A DNA stretch of 64,000 nt from Zhihengliuella sp. (lineage in GTDB: Bacteria; Actinomycetota; Actinomycetes; Actinomycetales; Micrococcaceae). The translations under genes and the position numbers were made by a program. Positions 45,252-53,922 of this stretch are shown in pieces (within the stretch, counting starts at the first letter, position 1; the number at the start of each line of letters is the position of its first letter). The notes under the pieces are model-generated. The model was not told where the DNA came from. It searched no databases and saw only the letters and a list, made by a program, of their open reading frames with translations. Where the stretch lies: contig NZ_JAPSJL010000007.1 in the NCBI RefSeq assembly GCF_031178195.1, forward strand, positions 110,027 through 174,026, read 5' to 3'.

Positions 45252-45350
45252 GGGAATTCCGCACCCCCGATGAGGCACCGCACTATCTTAACGGCAGTCC
45301 GGCCCCGCCGCCAAATCGGTCGGGGCCGGTGCCGGGCACATCCGGGTCGG

Positions 45351-47198
45351 TCAATCGCTCAGCGTCATCCATCCGCGCTCGAGCCACAGGTCGGCGAGCA
45401 TGAGCCGCCAGAGCCGCAGCCGGATGATCCGCGCCGGGGGCAGGTCCGGGTAGGGCGCGAGCGCCTCGCCGACGGGCATCTCCGTGAGCCGCCGCACGAT
45501 GTCCTGCATCTGCTCGCCGAGGAGCGGCTGCAGGACCGCGTAGCGCGGACTGTCCACCAGGTACCGGGCGACGGAGCGGAACGGGTCGCCGACATAGTCC
45601 CGGAACGCCGGCCGGTCCACGGCCGCGGGCCGGATGACCGGGCCCGCGTAGGGCGGGGCCACGGCCATCCGCTCCTCGTAGTACGGCCCGGAGACGCCCT
45701 CCATCGGCTGAGTGATCTCGAAGCGGAAGCGGCCGTTGGCCGGCGTCGGGACCCGGAGGGCCTCGGGCCAGACTTTCTCCACCGCCAGGAAGGCGGAGAT
45801 GTTGCGCATGCGGTTGATGGCGGGGAGGACGTCGGCCACGGCGGCGACCTGGGAGTCGAGGAACGGATACATCATCTGGCTGACCCGGTCCACCTGGATG
45901 TTGTGCGGCTGGAGATACCGGCTGGAACGGATGTCGCGCGCGTAGGCGTAGAGGTACTCCAGATTGCTCAGCCCGTGGACGCTGCTCATCCAGTCGGCCA
46001 CGGCGCCACGGGTCCTGCCGTTCAACTCAGCGTTGAGCATCCGTGCGTCGACGCCGAAGAGCTTGGCCCGCACCTCGTCGAGCGTGTTCTTGCCGGATTT
46101 GTCGAGCACGCCCTTGAAGAGCGGCCACTGGCCGGCGGCCAGCATCTCGCGTCCGTTCATCGGCGCAGCGGCGGCGTACGGCGCGGTCAGCGCCTCCGAC
46201 GGCATGAAGCCCTGGGACTCGAAGATGGAGCGCCGCATGGACTCGACGAACCCGTCGTCGTCCGTCAGCTCCGGGTAGACCACCCGGTGCGGCACGCCGG
46301 CGCGCTCGGCGAGGAGCGCGGCCACGGCGGCGTCCGGCGAATCGTGGCCGCCCTGCGTCACTGCAGTCACCTCGAGCGTGGGATGGCCCCGGAGCAGACC
46401 CAGGATGATCCGGCTGTCCAGGCCACCGCTCAGCCGCAGCTGGACCTGGTCCGAGTAGCGCCGGTCCACGCAGCGGCGGGTGGCGGCCTGGAATGCATCG
46501 GCGAGCTCGGCTGCACCGGTGTGCCGCTCGTTCTCCTGCTCCACCAGCTCGATCCGGTCCGCCACCGGTGCTGGCCCGAAGCCGATCTCGCCGTCGACCA
46601 CCGCGAGCGTGCTGCGCGGTTTCAGCGTGGTGACGCCCTTGAACGGCGTCGCGCCGCCGATCGAGAAGCCGAAGTTCAGGTACTCGGGAAGGTATCCCTC
46701 GACGTCGAGCTCGACGCGCGCCAGCTCGCCGTCGTTCATCGCCAGGGCGATCAGCAGCGGCCGGTTGGAGACGTACGTGAAGTCCGCATCCTGGGCGTAG
46801 TGCACCGCCTCGACAGTCGGAACGGTGTTCCAGGCGAAGAGGCGTTCCGTGCTCTTGTCGCCGATCACGGCCATGTAGGTGCCCCACACGGGGTCGGAGT
46901 AGCGCAGCTGGCCGCTCCCGGAGGCCATCGCGCGCCAGAGCGGGGTCGCCGTGCGCGGCGAGCTGCTCGCGGCCCAGCGGCCCTTGAGCGTGTAGAAGAC
47001 GTCGGACTCCCCGTCGGCGGTCCACTGCGCCACGGCCCCGCCGTTGATGCTGAGGTCCGGGCGGACGGTCGGCTCGGCGCGGTAGCGCGGGCCGAGCAGG
47101 GGCCGGGCCGCGTCCGCCACGGACGCGAGGAGCGCTTCGAGCGGGCGGGCGGGGGATGCTTCCGAATCGCGCGGGATGACGGCGAGTGTGAGGGCCAT
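45351..47198 (-). CDS. asparagine synthase-like protein with degenerate glutaminase domain
   Basis: The 615-residue protein has a C-terminal asparagine-synthase domain with the ATP pyrophosphatase loop SGGLDS at about 257-262 (LRLSGGLDSRIILGLL). The N-terminal ~220 residues match the Ntn glutaminase layout only in outline (VWGTYMAVIGDKSTERLFAW, RSTLAVVDGEIGF). There is no Cys2: the chain begins MALTLAVIP, so it cannot use glutamine like AsnB. It therefore probably activates a carboxylate by adenylation and joins it to an unknown amine, as in lasso-peptide cyclases, beta-lactam synthetases or wall-polysaccharide amidases. ATG 47198 has a weak ribosome site. It is isolated, with no precursor peptide or biosynthetic partner seen. 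Confidence 0.8.
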   Translation of the reverse strand: MALTLAVIPRDSEASPARPLEALLASVADAARPLLGPRYRAEPTVRPDLSINGGAVAQWTADGESDVFYTLKGRWAASSSPRTATPLWRAMASGSGQLRYSDPVWGTYMAVIGDKSTERLFAWNTVPTVEAVHYAQDADFTYVSNRPLLIALAMNDGELARVELDVEGYLPEYLNFGFSIGGATPFKGVTTLKPRSTLAVVDGEIGFGPAPVADRIELVEQENERHTGAAELADAFQAATRRCVDRRYSDQVQLRLSGGLDSRIILGLLRGHPTLEVTAVTQGGHDSPDAAVAALLAERAGVPHRVVYPELTDDDGFVESMRRSIFESQGFMPSEALTAPYAAAAPMNGREMLAAGQWPLFKGVLDKSGKNTLDEVRAKLFGVDARMLNAELNGRTRGAVADWMSSVHGLSNLEYLYAYARDIRSSRYLQPHNIQVDRVSQMMYPFLDSQVAAVADVLPAINRMRNISAFLAVEKVWPEALRVPTPANGRFRFEITQPMEGVSGPYYEERMAVAPPYAGPVIRPAAVDRPAFRDYVGDPFRSVARYLVDSPRYAVLQPLLGEQMQDIVRRLTEMPVGEALAPYPDLPPARIIRLRLWRLMLADLWLERGWMTLSD

Positions 47199-47275
47199 GC
47201 TGCTCAATCTACTGAGTGCCGCCCCCGGCAGCCAGCAGGCGCTGCGGGGAATACGGCGTGGCGGCTCCCGACGGT

Positions 47276-47319
47276 CTCGTCCTCCTCTGGTCCCCTCTCT
47301 CCCCGCCTCGTCCTCCTCT
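47276..47319. repeat. pyrimidine-rich 13-bp direct repeat
   Basis: CTCGTCCTCCTCT occurs at 47276-47288 and again at 47307-47319, within an almost pure C/T tract (about 47276-47330) in the 248-bp divergent region. On the minus strand it becomes a GA-rich leader with several ribosome-site-like GAGGAGG runs upstream of the asparagine-synthase-like gene. Confidence 0.6.
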
Positions 47320-47446
47320 CCCCGCCCCGGGAGCCGACCCCCGGTTCCCGGCCGACCTCTGGAACCGACCCGGCGAACCGGCGTACGCTCGGTCACAGGT
47401 CACACCCGCGGGTTTCTGCCGCGAGCCATTCCGAGGGGAGTCCGCC

Positions 47447-49120
47447 ATGACAACACCCGATGCGCCCATACCCGAGAGCACGTCGCTCTGGCTGTCGCGG
47501 GCCACCGCCGCGCACGGCGCGCGCAGCTCGACCGGCGTCGACCCGGCCCATCCGGAGCCGTTCGAACCGGACGCCGTCTACGACGCCGTGGTGGTCGGAG
47601 CCGGGATCACCGGGCTGACGACGGCGCTGCTGCTCGCCCGCTCCGGCGTGACGGTGGCCGTCCTGGAGGCCCGGCACGTCGGTGCCGTCACCACCGGGCA
47701 CACCACCGGCAAGGTCAGCCTGCTGCAGGGGACGGTCCTGTCCAGCCTGAAGCGGAAGGCGGGCGCCGACGTCGTGCAGGCGTACGTCGAGGCGAACCGT
47801 GAGGGCCAGGCATGGCTGACCCGCTACTTGGACGAGCACGAGGTCGCCTACCAGCGGCGCCCCGCCTACACGTACGCGACCACCCCCTCGGGGCTCGAGA
47901 TCCTGGAACCCGAGCTGCACGCCGCGCGCGAGGTCGGCCTGGACGTTCACTACACCGAGGATGTGGGCCTGCCGTATGCCACCGCCGGCGCGCTGCGGCT
48001 GGACGGGCAGGCGCAGATCGACCCCCTGCCCGTGCTCGTGGCGCTGGCCGCCGACCTGCGGGCCCACGGCGGCGTGCTGGTGGAGGGCGTGCGGGTGCGC
48101 GACGTCGACGCGCCGCGAGTCGCCGGCGAGCGCGTGACCCTCACGACGTCCCTGGGCCGCGTCCAGGCGGACCAGGTGGTGCTGGCCACGGGCACGCCGA
48201 TCCTGAACCGGGGCCTGGACTTCGCGCGTCTGGAGCCGCTGCGCTCGAACGCGGCCGCCTACCGGCTCCCGGGCTCCGCCCCGCTCCCGCAGGGCATGTA
48301 CCTCTCCGTGGACCAGCCGGGGCGGACGCTGCGCACCGCACCGGATCCGCAGGGCGGCGAGGCCCTGGTGGTCGGCGGCAACGGGTACCCGGTGGGTCGC
48401 CGCGGCTCGCCCGCAGCGCTGGTCGCCGAGCTCGACGAGTGGGTGCGGCAGCAGTTCCCGGGGGCCGAGCGGACGCACCGCTGGTCCGCGCAGGACTACC
48501 GGGCCACGGGACTGGCGCCGATCGTCGGCGCGCTTCCGGGCAGCGGCCGGCGCATCCACGTGGCGACCGGCTTCAACAAGTGGGGCCTGACCAACGGGGT
48601 CGCGGCGGCGCTGTCCCTGGCCTCGCACATCCTCGACGGCAGGTCCGACTGGGCCGACACGCTCTACGACCACGCTCCGACGCTCGGCGGCATCGCCGAC
48701 GCGTTGAAGATCAACGCCAAGGTCGCCGCACACCTGGCCTCGGGCTGGGTCTCCGCGGAGACGTCCCGCTCGGAGGACAGCGAGGCGGAGGAGAGCCGCT
48801 CCGACGGCGCCGCTGTGCCGCCGGCCGACCCCGCCGAGACCCCTGCCGACCGACCCGCGGCCTCCCGCCGAGGCGCGGCCGCCGGCACCCTGCCCGAGGA
48901 GGGGCAGGGGCTGGTGCACCGTCAGGGCGTGGCGCCGGTGGCGGTCGCGAAGGTCGGCGGCCGGGTCTGCCGGGTCTCGGCGGTGTGCACGCATCTCGGC
49001 GGAGTGCTCAATTGGAACGACGCCGAGCGCACCTGGGACTGCCCGCTGCACGGCTCGCGCTTCACCCCGGACGGCGAGGTGCTCGAGGGCCCGGCGACCC
49101 GGGATCTGCCCTCGCGCTGA
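47447..49120 (+). CDS. FAD-dependent oxidoreductase with C-terminal Rieske domain
   Basis: The 557-residue protein has an N-terminal DAO-type FAD domain with dinucleotide motif VVVGAGITGLTTALLLA (about 46-62) and the flavin loop HTTGKVSLLQG. A disordered acidic linker spans about 435-480. The C-terminal Rieske [2Fe-2S] domain has ligands Cys514 and His516 (CTHLGG) and Cys532 and His535 (CPLHGS). This architecture is known in gamma-glutamylputrescine-oxidase-like proteins and the Bacillus YhfW type, but the substrate is unknown. It starts at ATG 47447 after GAGGGGAG. Alone between divergent and convergent neighbours. Confidence 0.9.
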   Translation: MTTPDAPIPESTSLWLSRATAAHGARSSTGVDPAHPEPFEPDAVYDAVVVGAGITGLTTALLLARSGVTVAVLEARHVGAVTTGHTTGKVSLLQGTVLSSLKRKAGADVVQAYVEANREGQAWLTRYLDEHEVAYQRRPAYTYATTPSGLEILEPELHAAREVGLDVHYTEDVGLPYATAGALRLDGQAQIDPLPVLVALAADLRAHGGVLVEGVRVRDVDAPRVAGERVTLTTSLGRVQADQVVLATGTPILNRGLDFARLEPLRSNAAAYRLPGSAPLPQGMYLSVDQPGRTLRTAPDPQGGEALVVGGNGYPVGRRGSPAALVAELDEWVRQQFPGAERTHRWSAQDYRATGLAPIVGALPGSGRRIHVATGFNKWGLTNGVAAALSLASHILDGRSDWADTLYDHAPTLGGIADALKINAKVAAHLASGWVSAETSRSEDSEAEESRSDGAAVPPADPAETPADRPAASRRGAAAGTLPEEGQGLVHRQGVAPVAVAKVGGRVCRVSAVCTHLGGVLNWNDAERTWDCPLHGSRFTPDGEVLEGPATRDLPSR

Positions 49121-49136
49121 CCGCCCGGAGGAGACG

Positions 49137-49179
49137 CGAAGGGCCGCCGCCTCCCGGGCAGGGAGGCGGCGGCCCTTCG
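49137..49179. terminator. terminator, 19-bp perfect stem
   Basis: Arms 49137-49155 and 49161-49179 with loop GGGCA between the oxidoreductase and the convergent tRNA-Thr. Confidence 0.85.
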
Positions 49180-49193
49180 GCGTCTGCGCTGTG

Positions 49194-49267
49194 AGCCCCC
49201 TGCCGGATTCGAACCGGCGACCCTCTGTTTACAAGACAGATGCTCTGGCCAGCTGAGCTAAGGGGGC
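49194..49267 (-). tRNA. tRNA-Thr (anticodon TGT)
   Basis: A 74-base cloverleaf with acceptor GCCCCCT/AGGGGGC and anticodon stem-loop TCTGT-CTTGTAA-ACAGA, anticodon TGT (reads ACA and related codons). The CCA end is not encoded. Confidence 0.95.
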
Positions 49268-49388
49268 GGGAGGAGTGCCGCGCCGCGGGCGGCGGCGGCC
49301 CGTCCAGATTAACCCACCGGGCACGACGGCGGCGAATCACCGCCGTCGTGCCCCGCGCGCCGCTGCGCGGCGGGGATCCCGCCGGACG

Positions 49389-50264
49389 TCAGCCCAGGCG
49401 CTCCTCGAGCCAGGCCGTGAAGTCGGGCTGGCCCTGCATGTCCCATTCCTCGCCCTTGAGCCACACGCTCGGCGTGCCCGGGACGTTGTCGGCGCGGGCA
49501 GCCGCGTCCGTGAACTGGGCGAACGGACGGTACGTGCCGGAGTCGATGCAGTCCTCGAGGCCCTCGGCGCCGTTCTCGGCGGCCAGCGCGGCCAGGCCGG
49601 CGTTGTCCAGCTCGCCCTCCGGCTGCTGCGCCATGAGCGCGGCGGCGAAGTCCATGTAGGCCCCTGGCGCCTGGTCGGCCACGCAGGCCAGGGCATTGGC
49701 GCCGCGGGAGGAGTAGTTGGTGGAGGAGTTGCCGTCGAGGAAGGCGACGTTGCGGTACTCGAGGGCGATGTCGCCGTTGGCGGCTTTCTCCTCGAGCTGC
49801 TCGCCGTACTGGCCCTCGAACTGGGAGCAGTGCGGGCAGTTCACGTCCACGTAGACCGTCAGCACGGGCGGCTGGCTCTCGGCCGTCTCCTCGACCCCGC
49901 GCGGCGCGGGCGGCGCGTCCTGCGGGAGGGGTTCGCCGACCTGGTCGAGGCCGATGGTCCGCTCACCGGTCAGCTCGGGGTCCACCGTGGTGCCGCCCTC
50001 GCCGTCGGAGACCAGGACGATGCCGCCGTGCTCGTTGCCGCCCGGCGGGATCGGCCCCGACTCGGGAATCTCCGCGTTGCGGTTCTGCACGACGATCATG
50101 ATCACGAGAGCCACGATGAGCACCATGGCGCCCACGACGCCGAGCTTGACCAGCAGCGACTTGCGCTTCGCCTTCGCCTGCTCCTCCTCATGGAGCTTGC
50201 GGGCCGCCTCGCGGGCGGACGAGGTCCGCTCGGCCTTGCTCGGTCGTTTCGGGGACTCAGCCAT
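49389..50264 (-). CDS. membrane-anchored DsbA-like thioredoxin-fold protein
   Basis: The 291-residue protein has a charged, coiled-coil-prone cytoplasmic N terminus (about 9-38), one membrane helix (about 40-59), a low-complexity linker, and an extracellular DsbA-type thioredoxin domain. Its active site is CPHC (Cys143, Cys146) in VYVDVNCPHCSQFE, with the cis-Pro in PGTPSVWLKG. Two further cysteines lie at ANALACVADQ and GLEDCIDS. It should form or repair disulfides in exported proteins. It is divergent from otsA. Confidence 0.92.
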   Translation of the reverse strand: MAESPKRPSKAERTSSAREAARKLHEEEQAKAKRKSLLVKLGVVGAMVLIVALVIMIVVQNRNAEIPESGPIPPGGNEHGGIVLVSDGEGGTTVDPELTGERTIGLDQVGEPLPQDAPPAPRGVEETAESQPPVLTVYVDVNCPHCSQFEGQYGEQLEEKAANGDIALEYRNVAFLDGNSSTNYSSRGANALACVADQAPGAYMDFAAALMAQQPEGELDNAGLAALAAENGAEGLEDCIDSGTYRPFAQFTDAAARADNVPGTPSVWLKGEEWDMQGQPDFTAWLEERLG

Positions 50265-50374
50265 GCTGGGAACATCCTTATCTGTCGGCTGAACGTTGGC
50301 GTGCTCCCGCCATATTAGTGGACGCTATAGGCTCAGGGGGACGGTGCTTGATCCAACCCGAACGAGGAGAATGC

Positions 50375-51904
50375 ATGTCCGCTTCCACCCAGGACCAGAC
50401 CCCCGAGCAGCAGTTCGACTTCGTCGTCGTGGCCAACCGCCTCCCCGTCGACCGGGTCGTGAACGACGACGGCGAGGCCTCGTGGAAGCGCTCCCCCGGC
50501 GGACTGGTCACGGCGCTGGCCCCCGTGATGACCGCCGCCGACGGCGCCTGGGTGGGCTGGCACGGCGCCCCCGACGAGCAGCTCGAGCCGTTCGAGAACG
50601 ACGGCATCCAGATCGTCCCGGTCGAGCTCACCCAGAAGGAGGTCAGCCTCTACTACGAGGGCTTCTCCAACTCGACCCTCTGGCCGCTCTACCACGATGT
50701 CATCGTGACGCCGGAGTACCACCGGACGTGGTGGGACAGCTACCGGCGCGTCAACCAGCGCTTCGCCGATGCGACGGCGGCGGTCGCCGCCGAGGGCGCG
50801 ACCGTGTGGGTGCAGGACTACCAGCTGCAGCTGGTCCCCAAGATGCTGCGGGCGGCCCGACCGGACCTGCGCATCGGCTTCTTCAACCACATCCCCTTCC
50901 CCCCGGTGGAGATCTTCGCCCAGCTGCCCTGGCGCCACCGCGTGCTCGAGGGGCTGCTCGGCGCCGACCTCATCGGCTTCCAGCGCGCCTCCGACGCCTC
51001 CAACTTCATGGGCGCGGTGCGCCGCATCCTCGGCTACACCATCCGCGGGCAGCAGGTCCACGTCCAGGACGAGGAGGGCAGGCTCACCCATATCTCCCGG
51101 GCCGAGGCCCACCCGATCTCCATCGACGCCGAGACCGTCGCCAAGCTCGCCAACGACCCCAAGGTGCAGGCGCGCGCCAAGGAGATCCGGCGCGGACTCG
51201 GGAATCCGGACGTGGTCCTGCTGGGCGTGGACCGGCTGGACTACACGAAGGGCATCGGCCACCGCCTCAAGGCGTTCGACGAGCTCCTCGAGGACGGGCG
51301 GCTGGAGGTCGGCGAGGCCACGCTGGTGCAGGTGGCGAGTCCGAGCCGCGAGCGCGTGGAGAAGTACAAGGAGCTCCGCGACGAGATCGAGCTGACGGTC
51401 GGCCGCATCAACGGTGAGCACGACACGATGAGCCACACGGCCGTCCGCTACCTGCACCATTCCTATCCGTTCGAGGAGATGGTGGCCCTCTATCTGGCCT
51501 CGGACGTCATGCTGATCACCGCCCTGCGCGACGGCATGAACCTGGTCGCCAAGGAGTTCGTCGCAGCGCACGTGGACAGCCGGGGCGCCCTGATCCTCTC
51601 CGAGTTCGCCGGCGCCGCGGACCAGCTCAAGCACGCGCTGCTGGTCAACCCGCACGACATCGACGCCCTCAAGGAGCGCATCATCGAGGCGGTCCGGATG
51701 CCCCGGACGGAGGCCCAGCGCCGGATGCGCATCATGCGCCGGCAGATCTCCACGAACGACGTCAGCCGCTGGTCCCGCCGCTTCCTGAAGTCGCTCTCGG
51801 CCGACCCGGCGGACTCGGCGCACCGCACGGAGAACCGCACCACGGGCGCCGGCGACCGGGACCAGGAGCCGGACACCGAGCCCGACGTCCACCAGGAGCG
51901 CTGA
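50375..51904 (+). CDS. otsA: trehalose-6-phosphate synthase
   Basis: A 509-residue GT20 glycosyltransferase that makes trehalose-6-phosphate from UDP- or ADP-glucose and glucose-6-phosphate. Motifs: ANRLPVDR and RSPGGLVTALAP near the N terminus, WVQDYQLQLVPKMLR, GFFNHIPFPPVEIF, DRLDYTKGI, and DGMNLVAKEFV at the nucleotide site. ATG 50375 follows GAGGAG (50364-50369); another ATG four bases upstream is out of frame. otsB begins one base after its stop. The C-terminal 45 residues are acidic and disordered. Confidence 0.97.
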   Translation: MSASTQDQTPEQQFDFVVVANRLPVDRVVNDDGEASWKRSPGGLVTALAPVMTAADGAWVGWHGAPDEQLEPFENDGIQIVPVELTQKEVSLYYEGFSNSTLWPLYHDVIVTPEYHRTWWDSYRRVNQRFADATAAVAAEGATVWVQDYQLQLVPKMLRAARPDLRIGFFNHIPFPPVEIFAQLPWRHRVLEGLLGADLIGFQRASDASNFMGAVRRILGYTIRGQQVHVQDEEGRLTHISRAEAHPISIDAETVAKLANDPKVQARAKEIRRGLGNPDVVLLGVDRLDYTKGIGHRLKAFDELLEDGRLEVGEATLVQVASPSRERVEKYKELRDEIELTVGRINGEHDTMSHTAVRYLHHSYPFEEMVALYLASDVMLITALRDGMNLVAKEFVAAHVDSRGALILSEFAGAADQLKHALLVNPHDIDALKERIIEAVRMPRTEAQRRMRIMRRQISTNDVSRWSRRFLKSLSADPADSAHRTENRTTGAGDRDQEPDTEPDVHQER

Positions 51905-51905
51905 C

Positions 51906-52754
51906 ATGCCGGTCCCGGAGAAGCTCAGGGCCGCCGTCGAGGCCCTCGCCGGCGTCCCGCACCTGCTCGTCGCCCTCGACTTCGACGGCACCCTGGCCCC
52001 GTTCGTCCCCCGCCCGGAGGACGCCCGCCCCCTGCCCGGCTCCGCGGCCGCGCTGCGAGCCCTGGCGGCCGGAGCCGACGACGGCCCTGCAGCGGCCACG
52101 GGCGGCGGCGAAGGGTCGTCGTCCACGCCCGGTCCCGGATCAGCGGCGCCGGAGCGCAGGACGACGACGGCGCTGCTCTCCGGCCGCCACCTGTCCAGCC
52201 TGCGTGCCACCGCCTCGCCGCCGGCGGGGACCTGGCTGGTCGGCAGCCACGGGGCCGAGCGCTACAGCCCGGCCGCCGGGGAGGAACCGCTCACCCTCAC
52301 CGAGGCCCAGGCCGCCGAGCTGGACCGGACCACCGACGCCCTGCGCCGCGTGGCCGAGCGGTTCCCCGGCGCCCGGCTCGAGCACAAGCCCTCGGGCGTG
52401 GTGCTCCACGTCCGCCAGTGCTCGGACGAGGACGGCGCCGCCGCCCTCGAGGCCGGGCGCACGGCGCTCGCGGACCGCGACGTGAAGGCGACCGAGGGCA
52501 AGGCGGTCCTGGAGGCCGCCGTCGTGCGGGTGGACAAGGGGATCGGCCTGGCGTGGCTGCGGGACGGCACGGGAGCCGACGCGACCGTCTTCGTCGGCGA
52601 CGACGTGACCGACGAGCACGGGTTCGCCGTGCTCGCGGAGGGCGACCTCGGGGTCAAGGTCGGCGACGGCGCGACCGCCGCCGGCTACCGGCTCGAGACC
52701 TTGGATGACGTGACGGAGTTTCTGGAACTGCTGCGGGCTGTGCGACACTTGTGA
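51906..52754 (+). CDS. otsB: trehalose-6-phosphate phosphatase
   Basis: The 282-residue HAD phosphatase completes trehalose synthesis with otsA. The nucleophile motif is LDFDGTLAPF (about 24-33); ALLSGRHLSSL and the acidic FVGDDVTDEHGF motif follow. A Gly/Ser/Ala-rich insertion of about 30 residues (AADDGPAAATGGGEGSSSTP onward) separates the first motif from ALLSGR and is not usual in OtsB. It starts one base after the otsA stop, so the two are translationally linked. Confidence 0.94.
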   Translation: MPVPEKLRAAVEALAGVPHLLVALDFDGTLAPFVPRPEDARPLPGSAAALRALAAGADDGPAAATGGGEGSSSTPGPGSAAPERRTTTALLSGRHLSSLRATASPPAGTWLVGSHGAERYSPAAGEEPLTLTEAQAAELDRTTDALRRVAERFPGARLEHKPSGVVLHVRQCSDEDGAAALEAGRTALADRDVKATEGKAVLEAAVVRVDKGIGLAWLRDGTGADATVFVGDDVTDEHGFAVLAEGDLGVKVGDGATAAGYRLETLDDVTEFLELLRAVRHL

Positions 52755-52825
52755 CTACCCTCACAGACTGAGGGCCCATTCACAACGGATCGTCCGGCAC
52801 GTACCTGCCGGTGAAGGGAATCATC

Positions 52826-53839
<1,014 letters not shown>

Positions 53840-53870
53840 TCGCCACGCCGCTGCTGCGGCGTCCCGGCTC

Positions 53871-53901
53871 GGGGCCGGCCACCGTCACGGTGGCCGGCCC
53901 C
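53871..53901. terminator. bidirectional terminator, 15-bp arms
   Basis: GGGGCCGGCCACCGT (53871-53885) and its complement (53887-53901) between the ATPase and the convergent GH13 gene. Confidence 0.8.
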
Positions 53902-53922
53902 GGTTCCGTTAACCCCGGTCCC

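Noticed and set aside
45351..47198. Lasso-peptide or other peptide-natural-product cluster around the asparagine-synthase-like gene
   Set aside because: I found no precursor peptide, no RRE or transglutaminase-like B protein and no transporter next to it; neighbours are a tRNA and a divergent oxidoreductase.
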